64,000 bases of DNA from Varanus komodoensis (taxonomy: Eukaryota; Chordata; Lepidosauria; Squamata; Varanidae): the NCBI RefSeq assembly GCF_004798865.1, contig NW_025336126.1, positions 2,189,622 through 2,253,621 on the forward strand. Reading direction: 5' to 3'. Both the position numbers and the translations under genes were made by a program. The number at the start of each line of letters is the position of its first letter. Positions within the stretch are counted from its first letter, which is position 1. The notes beneath the pieces are model-generated. The model searched no databases. It saw nothing but the letters and a program-made list of their open reading frames with translations, and was not told where the DNA came from. Positions 1-12,500 of this stretch are shown in pieces.

Positions 1-232
1 CACATTCCAACCATCAAAATCACACTAGGGCACCACGTTTTTCTAACCCTAACCCTACCCTGGTGCACTCCCCTAACCCTAATATAGGGCGAAAGTTCCA
101 TTGAAAAGAGGCCAATCTTGAAAAAGCCTTCCTTGAGTAGCTTTTTCTGCATAGCTCATCATTTCCGCCCATTCTAAACACATTCCAACCATCAAAATCA
201 TATTGGAACACCTCATTTTTCTAAACCTAACC
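1..232 (+). repeat. Satellite block at window edge, 178-bp unit
   Basis: CACATTCCAACCATCAAAAT occurs at 1 and again at 179, giving an exact period of 178. The unit carries CTAACCCTAACCCTACCC and later CCCTAACCCTAAT. It is the same unit as at 42992-43367. It continues off the left edge. Confidence 0.85.
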
Positions 233-627
233 CAGTGATGGTGAACCTTTTAGAGACTGAGTACCCAAACTGCAACTCAAAACCCACTTATTTATCACCA
301 AGTGCCAACAGTGCAGTAAAACCTGAAAACCGAGTTTTCAGTTTAGAAAAAGCAACTCACTGCCAGTCCAAGCAAATAGATATATATATCCTAGGCAGCT
401 ACTGTCCAGCCATGCGACAGCTTGGACGAGTTGCAGCTAATGAGTCGCGGCTCATGACAACATCGCCTGGCGCCGCTACTCCTTTCCGGGCATGCGCATG
501 GCCCCTATGTGCGCTGTTATCCTATGCTCGACTGCTGGGGCGATGCTGGCATGACCTGGCTCTCATGCCGGCAGAGGGGGCTCTGCGTGCCCGCTGTGGC
601 ACGCGTGCCATAGGTTCGCCACCACTG
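233..627 (+). mobile_element. hAT arm abutting the edge satellite (second composite copy, truncated by window)
   Basis: Opens with CAGTGATGGTGAACC directly after the satellite and ends TTCGCCACCACTG, an inverted match of its start. The satellite-then-hAT order matches 42992-43763, so this is probably the right half of another composite element. Its immediate left flank (ACCTAACC) and right flank (GCCTAGAG) agree poorly, as expected if the true left end lies outside the window. Confidence 0.75.
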
Positions 628-1696
628 GCCTAGAGCTAGGCCAGGTTGCTGCTTTTTGTCTTGCCAAGACCAAAACCAGCCATCTGGTTTTTCCACTGAG
701 AAATTTAAGGCACAACCTCATGCAAGTTTAGACAGAAAAAAGTGTAAAACTCCCAGCATGCCCCCTGTGCCCTTTCCCACCAGGTCACCAGGCTGCTAGG
801 GTCATGCTGGAAGCTGTAGGCCTTTTCTCTCTCTCTAAACTTGCACAGAATTTTGCTCTTAGTCATTCATTAGCCTTCCCTCTAAAAAAGCCTTCCGGGA
901 AGCTTACAACTTCTGCACTATAAAAGGCAGCAATGAAGAGCTGCAAACAACCATCCTTAGAACATATTTCATAGAAGATATCTAAGCACCAGCAACAGAA
1001 CTGCCAAAGAAGATTTCAGCTCAGTAAAATCAAACCTCATTCAATCTTTTGAAGCAAACACGACACACTTTGTTGGGCAACTAAACACAGTAAAAGACGA
1101 CTGGCAATTCTTCCCTGGGGAGGGAGTTCTATAGCAAGGCTGCCGCCGCCGCCCCCGTCACTGGAAAAGCCTGCTCTGTCCTTGTGTGCTGGGAGTTGGA
1201 CTCCGACTTCAAGGCACCAGGCATGGGAAGGCTTTCAAGGGGAAGCGTGTGGCAGAGAGGAGTGGCAGCTGCTGAATGCCACAACCACGGTCGGTGAGAT
1301 TTGTCCCCCACATTTTGGCCCCAATTCAGGACCATTGGCTGGTGACGGGGTCCATGGGCCCCCCTGGATTACACCACCAGTTCTCTGTGGCCTGAGCCTT
1401 TCTCTGACCGAAATGGCGTGGCGCTTCTCCTCCCGCCTGGGCCCTTCCCACCAGGCTGAGCCCTGCCAACATGCCCTTTCTGCCCTGAGGAGTGAGACTG
1501 AGGGCTCGACGAGGGGGCTCGACCTCCAAGGCAGAGAGGACAGCTTAGGGGGCTGTGGATCTTTCAGGACTGGGCTGAGATCCAGCAGTAGGGAGAACAG
1601 GGAGACGAGAGAACCTAAACGGCCTGCCGCCTGCCTCTTCCAGCATCCGCTGGATGTTCAGCAGGGATCTGCCATGTCTCCCACGCAGCGATCTCA

Positions 1697-1830
1697 AACA
1701 GTGTCATGTAGTGGTTAGAGTAGCACTGCGGAGACCTGGTTCTAGTCCCTACTGTGCCAGGAAGCTCACTAGATAACTTTGGGCCAGTTGCTGATGTGCA
1801 GGCTAACATGCATCACAGGGTGGTTGTGAA
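1697..1830 (+). mobile_element. MIR-like SINE fragment
   Basis: Has the tRNA-type head GTAGTGGTTAGAGTAGCACT, a B-box-like GGTTCTAGTCC, and the core AGCTCACTAGATAACTTTGG. The 3' part with GGTTGTTGTGAGG is represented only by GGTGGTTGTGAAG. Confidence 0.6.
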
Positions 1831-1840
1831 GCCAAAAGGG

Positions 1841-1905
1841 AGAGGAGGAGGGAGAAGGGGTGGAGGAGGAAGAGGGTGTGGAGGAGGAGGAGGAGGAGGA
1901 GGAAT
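1841..1905. repeat. GGA-rich purine tract
   Basis: About 65 bases of almost pure purine dominated by AGG, mirror-like in places. Confidence 0.85.
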
Positions 1906-3568
1906 GACTCCTTGGAGGAAAGGCAGGATTGAGACAGAATAGAACAAACATTTAAGAAGGGGGAAGCCACGAGGCAGCGGGCCTGAAAGGCTCTTGTAGG
2001 AGAAACTGATGTTGTTAGGGCAGGAACGGACTGAGCCTCGATCAATGTGGGGCACAGTGCTGTGGGGACAGAGCAAGGGGCCACAAGGGAGGGCTGGCCC
2101 CTTTCCAGGAAACTTGACAAGTCTGAAGGAAGGAAGAATCTAGGAATTCTGTGCCCTGGAGACATTCTGTTCCCTGGGATGCTTATCTATGGAGGCATAT
2201 TGCTGAACAGCATTTGATCAGAGACCAACACTATGCCTGTGGGTACGAAGAAAAGCTCGCAGGGAAGAGTCAGCTGCAGGATCAGGGTCCAGAGGGAAGA
2301 GACCACCAATAGGCTGCTTAACCCCCAAGGAACAGAGGGGGCTGAGTGCCCAAAAGGCACCCCCAGTCATGTGTCCCAATGACTCATGCAGCAAGCTAGC
2401 TCAAATGACTGATGATGATGATGAGTCGATTACTACCATTAACAACAATGAAACGTTGCACAGCAGTACACCAAGGTCTGGCGGGGCTTCCTTTGACCTC
2501 CTTGCTGAGGGGACCAGATTTCCTCGAAGGCTTTAGTAACTGCCCGGCTTTGTCTCTCTCGGAGCTGGGGAAGGGCAGGGTGGGAGGTTCTGATTGCCAA
2601 GCAAAACAGAAATGGCTTCAGAGGTGCACAGTTCTGCCATTCCATCTTAACTCGGCTCTGGGACTACCAAAGTTTAATGTTGGATTGGTCTCACCCCTAA
2701 CGGAGAAGCTGGAACACCCCTCATGGGGCTGAATGTGGCAATTGGACTGGAGACGCTCTCCCCAGAATGGTAACGTGGATCTGTTGCTTATCTACTGGGG
2801 ATTTTGTTGAGTAGGATATTTAAGGGAAGCCTTTTTGCGGCCTGGAAAAAGAGAGAGGAGCCTGTCCTAACATCCTGCCTTGCCCATTCCTAACTCTGGT
2901 TGTTATTACTCCGAGGCCCTGCAATGTAACAAATGCCCTGTAGGGGGCAGCAAGACCATACAGTTTAATTTTTTGCACAAGATTTCCAGTGGCCACCCCC
3001 AAGATTTACAATCCTCTGTACTTTTAAGTGTGGGCACTTAGCATTTAGCCCATAAATGCAACTTGGACTCAGGCAACACTCAAGTTCTTCTCTTGCAAAC
3101 GCAGAAGGCATTCTGACAACTCCAATTGTCTGCTGTGTTTCTTGAGAACCAGAGCAAAGGCTGCAGGAATAACAGGCCTGAGTCTGGGGATGGGGACAGG
3201 GGCTTCTGTTCCAAATACGCAAGATAGAAAGAAAAGCATGCAGAGGGCTCAATTAGAAGTACGCTCCACTCTTCAGGAGTCATTTCTAGCTCCCAGGTCC
3301 ATCAACACCCCTGTGGCACACTTAGCCAGGCCTGCAAAATGCTAAAAAAATCCCTTATTTGAGCAATGCTGCCATGGCACTTTCCAAGGAACTCCCTGAA
3401 AGGGCACTGGAGAGAGGGAGTTCATCCACGTGCCCACCTCTTCCAGGCTCAGTCTCCCCTCCTTCCCAATCCTGAAGACAGAGTTGCTCTTCCTCCCCAC
3501 TTACCTGGTACTATTTTCACCAACATGCACACACAGAGATATACAACTACTTGCACCGAGCTGCTTAC

Positions 3569-6500
3569 CTGAAAGGCGGCTGTCCCAGAGGCCGAAGAGT
3601 TGCCCTGAGCACTGCCAGGAGACAGCGCAAAGCATGGGGAGGAAGAGGAGGAAGAGGAGGAGCTACTGAGATCTTCCTCAAAGCTGAACGATTCAGGAGC
3701 AGCCGGAGTTGCATCTGCAGATGGTGAGGGCGGCGGGGAGGAGAGAGAGAGGTTATTATGGCAGAGTGAGAAAGGGCAGTGCTTACTGCTTCCCATGGCC
3801 CTGCTCTTTGTGGTCGGTACTCCAGCGCAGCTCCTCCAGGGTCGTTCTGCTGTCACTGAGCAAAGGCTGCGCTCAAAAGTGCTTTTGTAACTCATCATAT
3901 TCTCACTATGAAATTAGGCTGAGAGAGTGGGAGAAGGATTTGATGGAGGTTAGCAGAACAAGGACTTTGAACTCTGCTCTGCAAAAGTCCCATCCAACAA
4001 GCCGAGCTGACTCCTGACGGCTGCCTCATCGTTCTTACTTGAAAAATACTCTCACTGTCTTTCACAACAAGCTTCTGTTGTCAGTAGTCCTATTTTGCAG
4101 ATGAAAAAGTAAAGCTGGAAGGCAGGCCCATGGCAGAGGTGCTTTTCATGCATTAATTCATTCTATTTTTACTCTGCCAGATAATGAACATTTTCAAACC
4201 CTTTTCTCCCAATCCAATTGTCTAGTCCCTATTTAAGCTTGCTCTGTCCTGCTGTGATACCTCTTGTCAAAGGATAACGCAGCCCACACAATTTCCAAAG
4301 GTCCCACTGAACTGGCACCCCAGGAGCTTCTCTTCTCAAGGCTATCAAACCACTGCGATTTTGGGTTCTGTGTTTCTACACAGAACCCAAACTGTGTTTG
4401 GGTTCTTGGGTTCTACACAGCCACTAGGTGGCACTGTGGTATAGAGAGATAATGCAATTACACAAATGGAAATAGCATTTTCTTTTCATAAACCACATTT
4501 TCCCTGCTCGCAAGTTTCCTGAAAACAGAAGTGAAAATGGAAGGTCATGACATTGTCTAAAGGACTCATAAACAACCAGGAACAGGAAAAGTTAAGTGCA
4601 CAATAAATGCCCCTAGTAAAATAGCTCTTCATCGCACTGCTTGGCCCCCCATTCGCCCTTTCCATCCTGCAAGGCAGCCTTCCTCCTTCTGAAGTGCTCA
4701 AAGCAGCCTCCTAAGCAGTGATTACCTGTCACTGCTTTCTTGATGCCCGGATCCAAGGGGAGGATATTTTTCTTCACCAGCTCAAGTGGCCCAGGGCGGT
4801 GTAGGATCTTCTCGCTCAGGTCTTCGGCCAGGCGAGCCTTCTTGTCCTGCAGCTCAGAAGGGTCCCCTGGAGACACTGGAGTGGGGAGGAAGAGGATGGC
4901 TGGATGTTTATGGGATACAAAGAACAGCTTTGTGGGATCAGACTGGAGGTCTATCGAGTCACTGCAGGGGTGCTCCACTTCTTCCAGGACCCAAATTCCA
5001 GTGGTGGGCAGTGCCAAAAATGAGCAGAGTGGGGTCAAAGGCCAATGGAGACAGGGGCAACAATACCCACAGATTGTAACTTAAAGCTCTTGCTGCCAGG
5101 AACTGTGTCCTGGAAGAGGCATTTCAAGTTTTTGATATAAGGGGGAAAGCTGCACAAAATCTGGCAATTCCCAAAGTTTGGCAGGAGGGAAGGGGGCCAA
5201 TGGGAGAAGGCCAAGTCAGACAGATCTGTGATCCCTCTGTTCCAGCGTCCTGCCTCAAGCAGCTGTCACCCAGATGTTATTGGAGGCTCGCAGATAGGCA
5301 AAGGTCCTTAATATAGAAACACAGAAACAGCGCGAGTCAGAAGGGGTCTCCCGGGCCATCTAGTCTGACCCCCGGCAGCAGCCGGCTCTGTTCACAACAT
5401 ATCTGGTAATTAGAAGTATACTGCCTCCAAATATGACAGTTTCATTTTAGGGGACAGAGCTATTGCTCATGAATTTGTGATCCTGTCAAAACCTTGTGGA
5501 CATCAGCACATCTTTTAGCAAGAGCTCCAAATCCCACGGAAGTGAACAACAGGGAGAGAGGCTGAAGTGCTGATTAATGCCATTCAGCTGCACAGAAGTT
5601 TTCAGAAAAGAGCTTGTTTTGCAGAGTACAACTGCAAATTGAGCCAAGGTGAGCTCCCTGGTGCAGGCAGATGGGGAGGGGAGGGGGGAGCGAGATTAGG
5701 GACTCCTGGACCAAGCATTTCACCCGTGCTCATCACTGAGCTTGGCTCACTAGACTAGCAGTACATCTATTCCATTCATTTTCACTTTTGGTAGGAGAGG
5801 GACAGAGAAAAAGATCAGATTCTGCAGCTTCTTGGGGCATAAGGGTGGGGAAGCACCATCTGCACTTTGCTGGGGTTGTCTGGTGAAATTCATAAAATGT
5901 TTGGGGACAGAAGACTTACTGCCACCAAGGGAGTCGAGACTCTTTGTTCACATATCTTACTTTCCCCCACAAGGGATCTTCAGGCCATGGTGCCCTGCAA
6001 TTTGCTCTGCACCACTGTGGTACACCGTTCTGAGAGCCTTTTGCTAATTGAATGGCTTATAAAAGCCTTAAATAAATAAACAAATTCTCCAGGGATGCGG
6101 AGTGGGGGGGAAGACACAGGAGACAGACACAGAGAAATTAAAAGAGCATCCTTCCTCCAAGGCACTTAGAGGCAAAGCTGCCCAGAAGACCACCAGAAAT
6201 GTTGCTATCCCACAGTGGCAAAACAGTTTTAAATAGAAATATTAAAAAGAGCAACTTTTTTAGTATGAACATTTGTGAGACTAAGCACCTTGCAACAAGT
6301 TTTAGAGGTTTTACCAGCTCTCCTGAATACTGAGGGCTTCTCCTTTTTATCACCTCTTCCCTGAGAGTCTGCAAAAAACCTTCCGGGGCATTTGGTGCAG
6401 TACTAGATGCAGGGGACCAGTTCAGGACATCTGGGTTTGGGAGGAAGGAAATACAAATTCGAAGGCTACAGTGTAGATTAAAGGGCTAAAGGAAGAGGGT

Positions 6501-9500
6501 GAGATCTCTTAGTCTGGACTCCAGGGTTGCCTAAATGCTAAATGAAGTTCGGTTAAACAGGGCAACCTGATGATTAGGACTCCCAGATTTTAGATCAGTA
6601 TGTTAGGCTTTGCCTCATCCTTCAGGCATGTGCTATAGGAAGATGGTGAAGGTGAACAAGACGCAGGCAGAATTTGCTCCTTACCCTCTGGGGGCTGACT
6701 CTTAGCAGGGCCAGTCTTGTGGGACCGGGGTGACACTTTCAGCTTTGCGATCTCATTGGCCTGTGAAGAAGCAGAGAAAGAGCATCATTACCGAGATGTC
6801 CACAAAGTCACTCCCTCTGGAGTCTCATAATATCATGAGCACGGCCAATGAGCCTATGCACTGATCTTCAGAAAGCTAAAAACCAAAACCATCCCGCATC
6901 TGCTTCTTCCCTACCCGTCCAGAGTGCCCCCACCAAAAAAAAAAAAAAAAAAAAAAAGCACACACCCCCCCACTCCACCAGAACAACCAGTCAGGACTCT
7001 GGGCAGCTGCAGTCTAGGTGGGCCTTTATCAGGTTTCCACAAGCAAAGGGGAGAGAACTTCACAGCCTGAAATGTGCCACTGGAAATGTTGTTAATGTAT
7101 TACAGTCAGCAAGAGAGGCCTATTTAAACACTAAATCTATGTTCTGATCAGCCTAGCGGTGACTGAATTCAGGCAACTGATTGTATTTTGGCTTCGTAAG
7201 CTGAGCTACAAATGAGATTTCCAATGGCTCTTTGCAAGAGTGAGTGAACAAGCCAGCAAGTCTTCCATTAACAATTGTTTCCCTTGTCATCCAAACTGGA
7301 AAACTATAATTAGCCATGCCAGGATATTAAACCATAGTTTGAAGTTGGTTTAATGCGCTGCTTTGCTCTGAGACTGTTACCCAGAGTTTCCCTGTTGGGC
7401 AAGACAGGAAAGAGTAGCACAGCGGAGAGCCTAGGAATGCGACTCTGTTGCTTTTTTCTCGGTAGGCTGCTGATCTCATTTGCCAACCCACCTCTTAAGC
7501 TTCTCCGTTCTCTCTGATCTTAGCTGCAGTCCTCACGGTCGCTGCAGGAAATGAATTTTCCCAACTACAACACACTGCCCTTTGCCGTAAAGAAAAGTAT
7601 TTTAGCGAGGACTGATTGCGAATGAAAATCAAGAGCCATTCACTTTACAAGAGACTTGATCCTGGAGAAGATGAAACTGGTTTGCCGATACGGATCAGCC
7701 CCATCATCTGCATGCTTGGATGCTCCTTGGGGAAGGCTAAGGCAGTGATCTTCAAAATGCACCACTGCGGGAAACAACAGTGGATGGAAAATGTGCTGGT
7801 TTGCTTGCTCCCGTGATGAAGGGAGAACTGCAGGACTCTATGCGAAGGGAAGGAGCGTAGTGGAGGGGCCCTTGGGAGGCTGGCGTGCCCCCACGTCTTT
7901 TGGAGGGGGCCCTCGGGGTGGGGGTGCGTGGCCGGCAGCTGCCACTGTGCTGGAGTTCTGAATTTAGTGGGTTAAAAACAGGAGTGTTTTTTGACAGTTC
8001 GTGGGAACTCCCTATCTGGAGAGGACTGCCTGGCTGGCACATATGTTTTCTGTGACACTTTCTCTCATGGTTGGCCTCTGCTTGTCACATTTTTAGATCA
8101 CAAGTCTGGGGGCAGGAACTGCCTTATTAATTCCACATAAACCACTCTGGGGGCTTTTGGCTGGAGAGTGGGATAGGAATATAATTTTTAAATCATTCAT
8201 AAGAAATAAGAAAATAAGAATTAACTTCTAGAAGCTGTCACTGTTTCACCTCAAATGGTGACACCCTCATCTTGCATGTATTACTGAACAGAAATTCAAG
8301 CAAAGGGGCAAAGCTCATTTTTACGGTATAATCATCAGGAGTATAATCTTGGAAATGGGGGTTGCTAGGGGTGTGGCTCTGACTATTATGAAGGGACCCC
8401 CCACGTCTAAATTTGCCACTACATGGCTGCTCACAGCTTTCTCACTGTATTAAGCCCAGACAGCCTGCAAGTCTAAAGCGCCTGCTAGCCGTCTAGCAAC
8501 ATGGGGCTTGCTGGTAGAGCACAGACTGAGTTAACTCCCTTGTACTCCCTGTTGCCGGGAGCATCAGCAGCCCAACAGAGAGAGAAAGAGGTGGGGGGCT
8601 TTCTCCACCGTAGACTTTGGAGGACCATGCTAGTCGAAGTGTCAGCACAGAAACCATGTTGCCTTCTCCTCCATGAGCTCCCCGCAGCCCATTCAGCACT
8701 ATGGGATGGAGGGAGGGAGGTGGGGCCGGAGAATTTTATATGCATTTCTAGTGAGCCAAGAGTCAGAGAAGGCAGCTGGTGGAGAAGATGAAGCTCAGCC
8801 GAGAACCGTCTCCTGACAGCCAGCCGCTTGAACCCTTGTGCGCAACCTGTCTGACACAAAATGAGGACACTCCCCAAAAACTGAAGAGTGGAAAAATAAG
8901 TTGGCAGAATATGCAGTGATGGCAAAATTAACTAATCATGTAAATAGAAGACAGATGGAAGAATTTAATGACAAATGGAAATTATATTATACTCAGTACA
9001 ACTAATAAGATATAAAAGGAAGCTCTTGAAAAAGTAGTTGATGATTTGTAATGGATTTGAGGCAATTGGAAAATTTGTCCGTATATAGAATAGTAACTCC
9101 CTTTTTTCCCTATTTCCATAGAGTACTGAATGATAGAATGATAGGTATTTTTGGTCTCTTTGAAATTTGTGGGCTTGAATGTATTGGCTAAACTTGTTTA
9201 AAATACCTTGGCAACTGTATCCTATTTCACTTTATTTTACTTTTATATATACACACACACACCTTTCTTCTTTCTGTATTCTATTTATATTAAGAACATA
9301 ATACTAAAAAAAAGAAAATGAGGACAAGTCCAGCTCCCACTGTTTCTTACGTGAGATGGGAATCCCCAGGACTGATTTCTACTCACCCGCTTCTGGTCCT
9401 CTGTCCCGCTGGGCTGTGAGAAAGTTGCAAGGGGTTTGTTAAGCCCTGGAGGATCAGTAAAGACAGGTTAGCATGAGCACTGAGGAAATTTCCCATCTTC

Positions 9501-12500
9501 TGCTGATATGTCCTTTTCCTCTTTGGGGACATCTTAAAGATAACCCAGGACTTTCAGAGAAGGAACCAACTGGCATTTACAGAAAGAGGTGGCTTTTTGC
9601 CAAATCAAACAGAATTCTATTTCTCTGCAGGGATGGGGAAATTTTGGGCTAGCGTTTCGGCTAAGTCCTGCGTCAACCAGTGCCTTTCACATGTCCATGA
9701 TTCTCTCTGTCCCCTGTGCCGTGAAACGAGAGGGTTCTTATCCAAGACTCTCCACACTGGGCATGTCCACGATGTCACTGCATGGGTGCCCATTGCTGAG
9801 TATCTGGCACAGATCTGCCACTTTGGAGTGCTCCGTTCAGCCCTTTTCTCCTTCAAATCTGACTCTCTACTCCGCATGATGATGGAAGAAGGGTTTAAAA
9901 AATACGTGACAAAAATCTCTGGAACAGGAGGTGGGTGAGTTGAGTAGAAATTGCTGGTGGGGAAGATATTTCAGTGACCTACAGAGATCCTTATTCCATC
10001 TGGATAAACACATAAGAAGAGCCCTGCTGCTGAATCAGACCAAAGCTCTTCCTAGATCTGCATCCTGGTGCCCACAGCAGCTCCCCAGATGTTTCCAGAA
10101 AATGGGCAAGCAGGGCATGAAGGCAAAAGCCCTCCACCTCTGTTGTCCCCAACTGCAGCAAATGGTATTCAGATACACTGCCTTTGACCATGGAGGTTCC
10201 ATTTAGCCACCATCACTACTTGCCACTGCCACACCAAGCCTGCATTTGTTGTTGTTAGTCACGAAGTTGTGTCCGACCCATCGCGACCCCATGGATAACA
10301 TTCCTCCAGGCCTTCCTGTCCTTCACCATCCCCCGGGATCCACTCAAGCTCTCACCAACTGCTTCAGTGACTCCATCTAGCCACCTCATCCTCTGCCGCC
10401 CCCTTCTTCTTTTGCCATCTATTGTTCACAGCATCAGGCTCTTCTCCAGGGAGTCCTTCCTTCTCATTAGGTGGCCAAGGTATTTGAGTTTCATCTTCAG
10501 GATCTGGCCTTCTAAAGAGCAGTCAGGGTTGATCTCCTCTAGGACTGACCGGTTTGATCACCTTGCGGTCCAAGGGACTCACAGTCTCCTCCAGCACCAC
10601 AATTCAAAGGCCTCAGTCCTTTTGCACTCAGCCTTCCTTATGGTCCAGCTTTCATAGCCATACATTGCAACTGAGAAAACCATAGCCTTGACTATACGCA
10701 CTTTTGTTGGCAGGGTGATGTCTCTGCTTTTTAGTATGCTATCTAGATTTGCCATAGCTTTCCTCCCCAGGAGCAAGCGTCTTTTAATTTCTTGGCTGCA
10801 GTCCCCGTCTGCGGTGATCTTGAAGCCCAGAAAATAAAATCTGTCACTACCTCCATTTCTTCCCCATCTATTTGCCAGGAAGTGAGAGGACCGGATGCCA
10901 TGATCTTAGTTTTCTTAATGTTGAGTTTCAAGCCAACTTTTGCGCTCTCCTCCTTCACCCGCATCAAGAGGCTCTTTAGTTCCTCTTCACTTTCTGCCAT
11001 GAGAGTGGTATCATCTGCATATCTGAGGTTGTTGATATTTCTCCCAGCAATCTTAATTCCAACTAGTGATTCATCCAGCCCCGCCTTTCTCATGATGTGC
11101 TCTGCATATAAGTTAAATAGGCAGGGCAACAGTATACAGCCTTGCCGAACTCCTTTCTCAATTTTGAACCAGTCAGGGGTCCGTGTCCAGTTCCCACTGT
11201 TGCTTCTTGACCCACATATAGGTTTCTCAAGAGACAAATAAGATGGTCTGGTACTCCCATCTCTTTAAGAACATGCCACAATTTGTTGTGATCCACACAA
11301 TCAAAGGCTTTAGCATAGTCAATGAAGCAGATGTTTTTCTGGAACTCCCTAGCTTTCGCCATGTTCCAGCGTATGTTGGCAATTTGATCTCTAGTTCCTC
11401 TCCCTCTTCGAAATCCTGCCTGTACTTCTGATAGTTCTCGGTCCACATTCTGCTGGAGCCTAGCTTGTAGGATTTTGAGCATAACTTTACTAGCATGTGA
11501 AATGAGTGCAATGGTGCGGTAGTTTGAACATTCTTTGGCATTGCTCTTCTTTGGGATCGGAATGTAAACTGACCTTTTCCAATCCTGTGGCCACTGTTGA
11601 GTTTTCCAAATTTTCTGGCATATTGAGTGTAGCACTTTTACTGCATCGTCTTTTAGGATTTTGAATAGCTCAGCTGGAATACTGTCGCCTCCACTAGCTT
11701 TGTTGTTGCTCAGACTTCCTAAGGCCCATTTGACGTCACATTCCAGGATGTCTGGCTCGAGGTCAGTGACCACCCCATCGTGGTTATCAGGGATGTTAAG
11801 CTCTTTCTTGTATAGTTCTTCTGTGTAATCTTGCCACCTCTTCTTAATCTCTTCTGCCTCTGTTAGGTCCCTGCCATTTTGGTCCTTTATCATGCCCATC
11901 TTTGCATGAAATGTTCCCTTCATATCTCCAATTTTCTTGAAGAGATCTCTGGTCCTCCCTATTCTATTGTTTTCTTCTATTTCTTTGCACTGTTCATTTA
12001 AGAAGGCATTCTTATCTCTTCTAGCTATTCTCTGGAATTCTGCATTCAATTGTTTGCATCTTTCTCTTTCTCCCTTGCCTTTCGCTTCCCTTCTTTTCTC
12101 AGCTATTTGTAAAGCTTCCTCAGACAGCCATTTTGCTTTCTTGCATTTCTTTTTCTTTGGGATGGTTTTAGTTGCTGCCTCTTGTACAATGTTGCGAACC
12201 TCTGTTCATAGTACTTCAGGCTAACAGATCTAATTCCTTAAATCTATTTGTCACCTCTACTGTATATTCATCAGGGATATGATTTAGGTCATACCTGAGT
12301 GGCCTAGTGCTTTTCCCTACTTTCTTCAATTTAAGCCTAAATTTTGCAACAAGAAGCTCATGATCTGAGCCACAGTCAGCTCCTGGTCTATTTTTTACTG
12401 ACTGTATAGAGCTTCTCCATCTTTGGCTGCAGAGAACATAGTCAATCTGATTTCTGTGTTGACCGTCTGGTGATGTCCATGTGTAGAGTCATCTCTGGAG

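Larger units (their letters stand above)
628..3568. other. MAMSTR intron downstream of the last visible exon
   Basis: Nothing codes convincingly here. Contents: a MIR-like SINE piece at about 1697-1830, a purine-rich run at 1841-1905 and unremarkable unique sequence. I searched the minus strand for a SAP-domain exon and saw none. Confidence 0.6.

Noticed and set aside
1-3568. SAP-domain exon of MAMSTR on the minus strand
   Set aside because: I looked for the family's SAP motif and a matching phase-0 acceptor and found neither. The exon must be outside the window.
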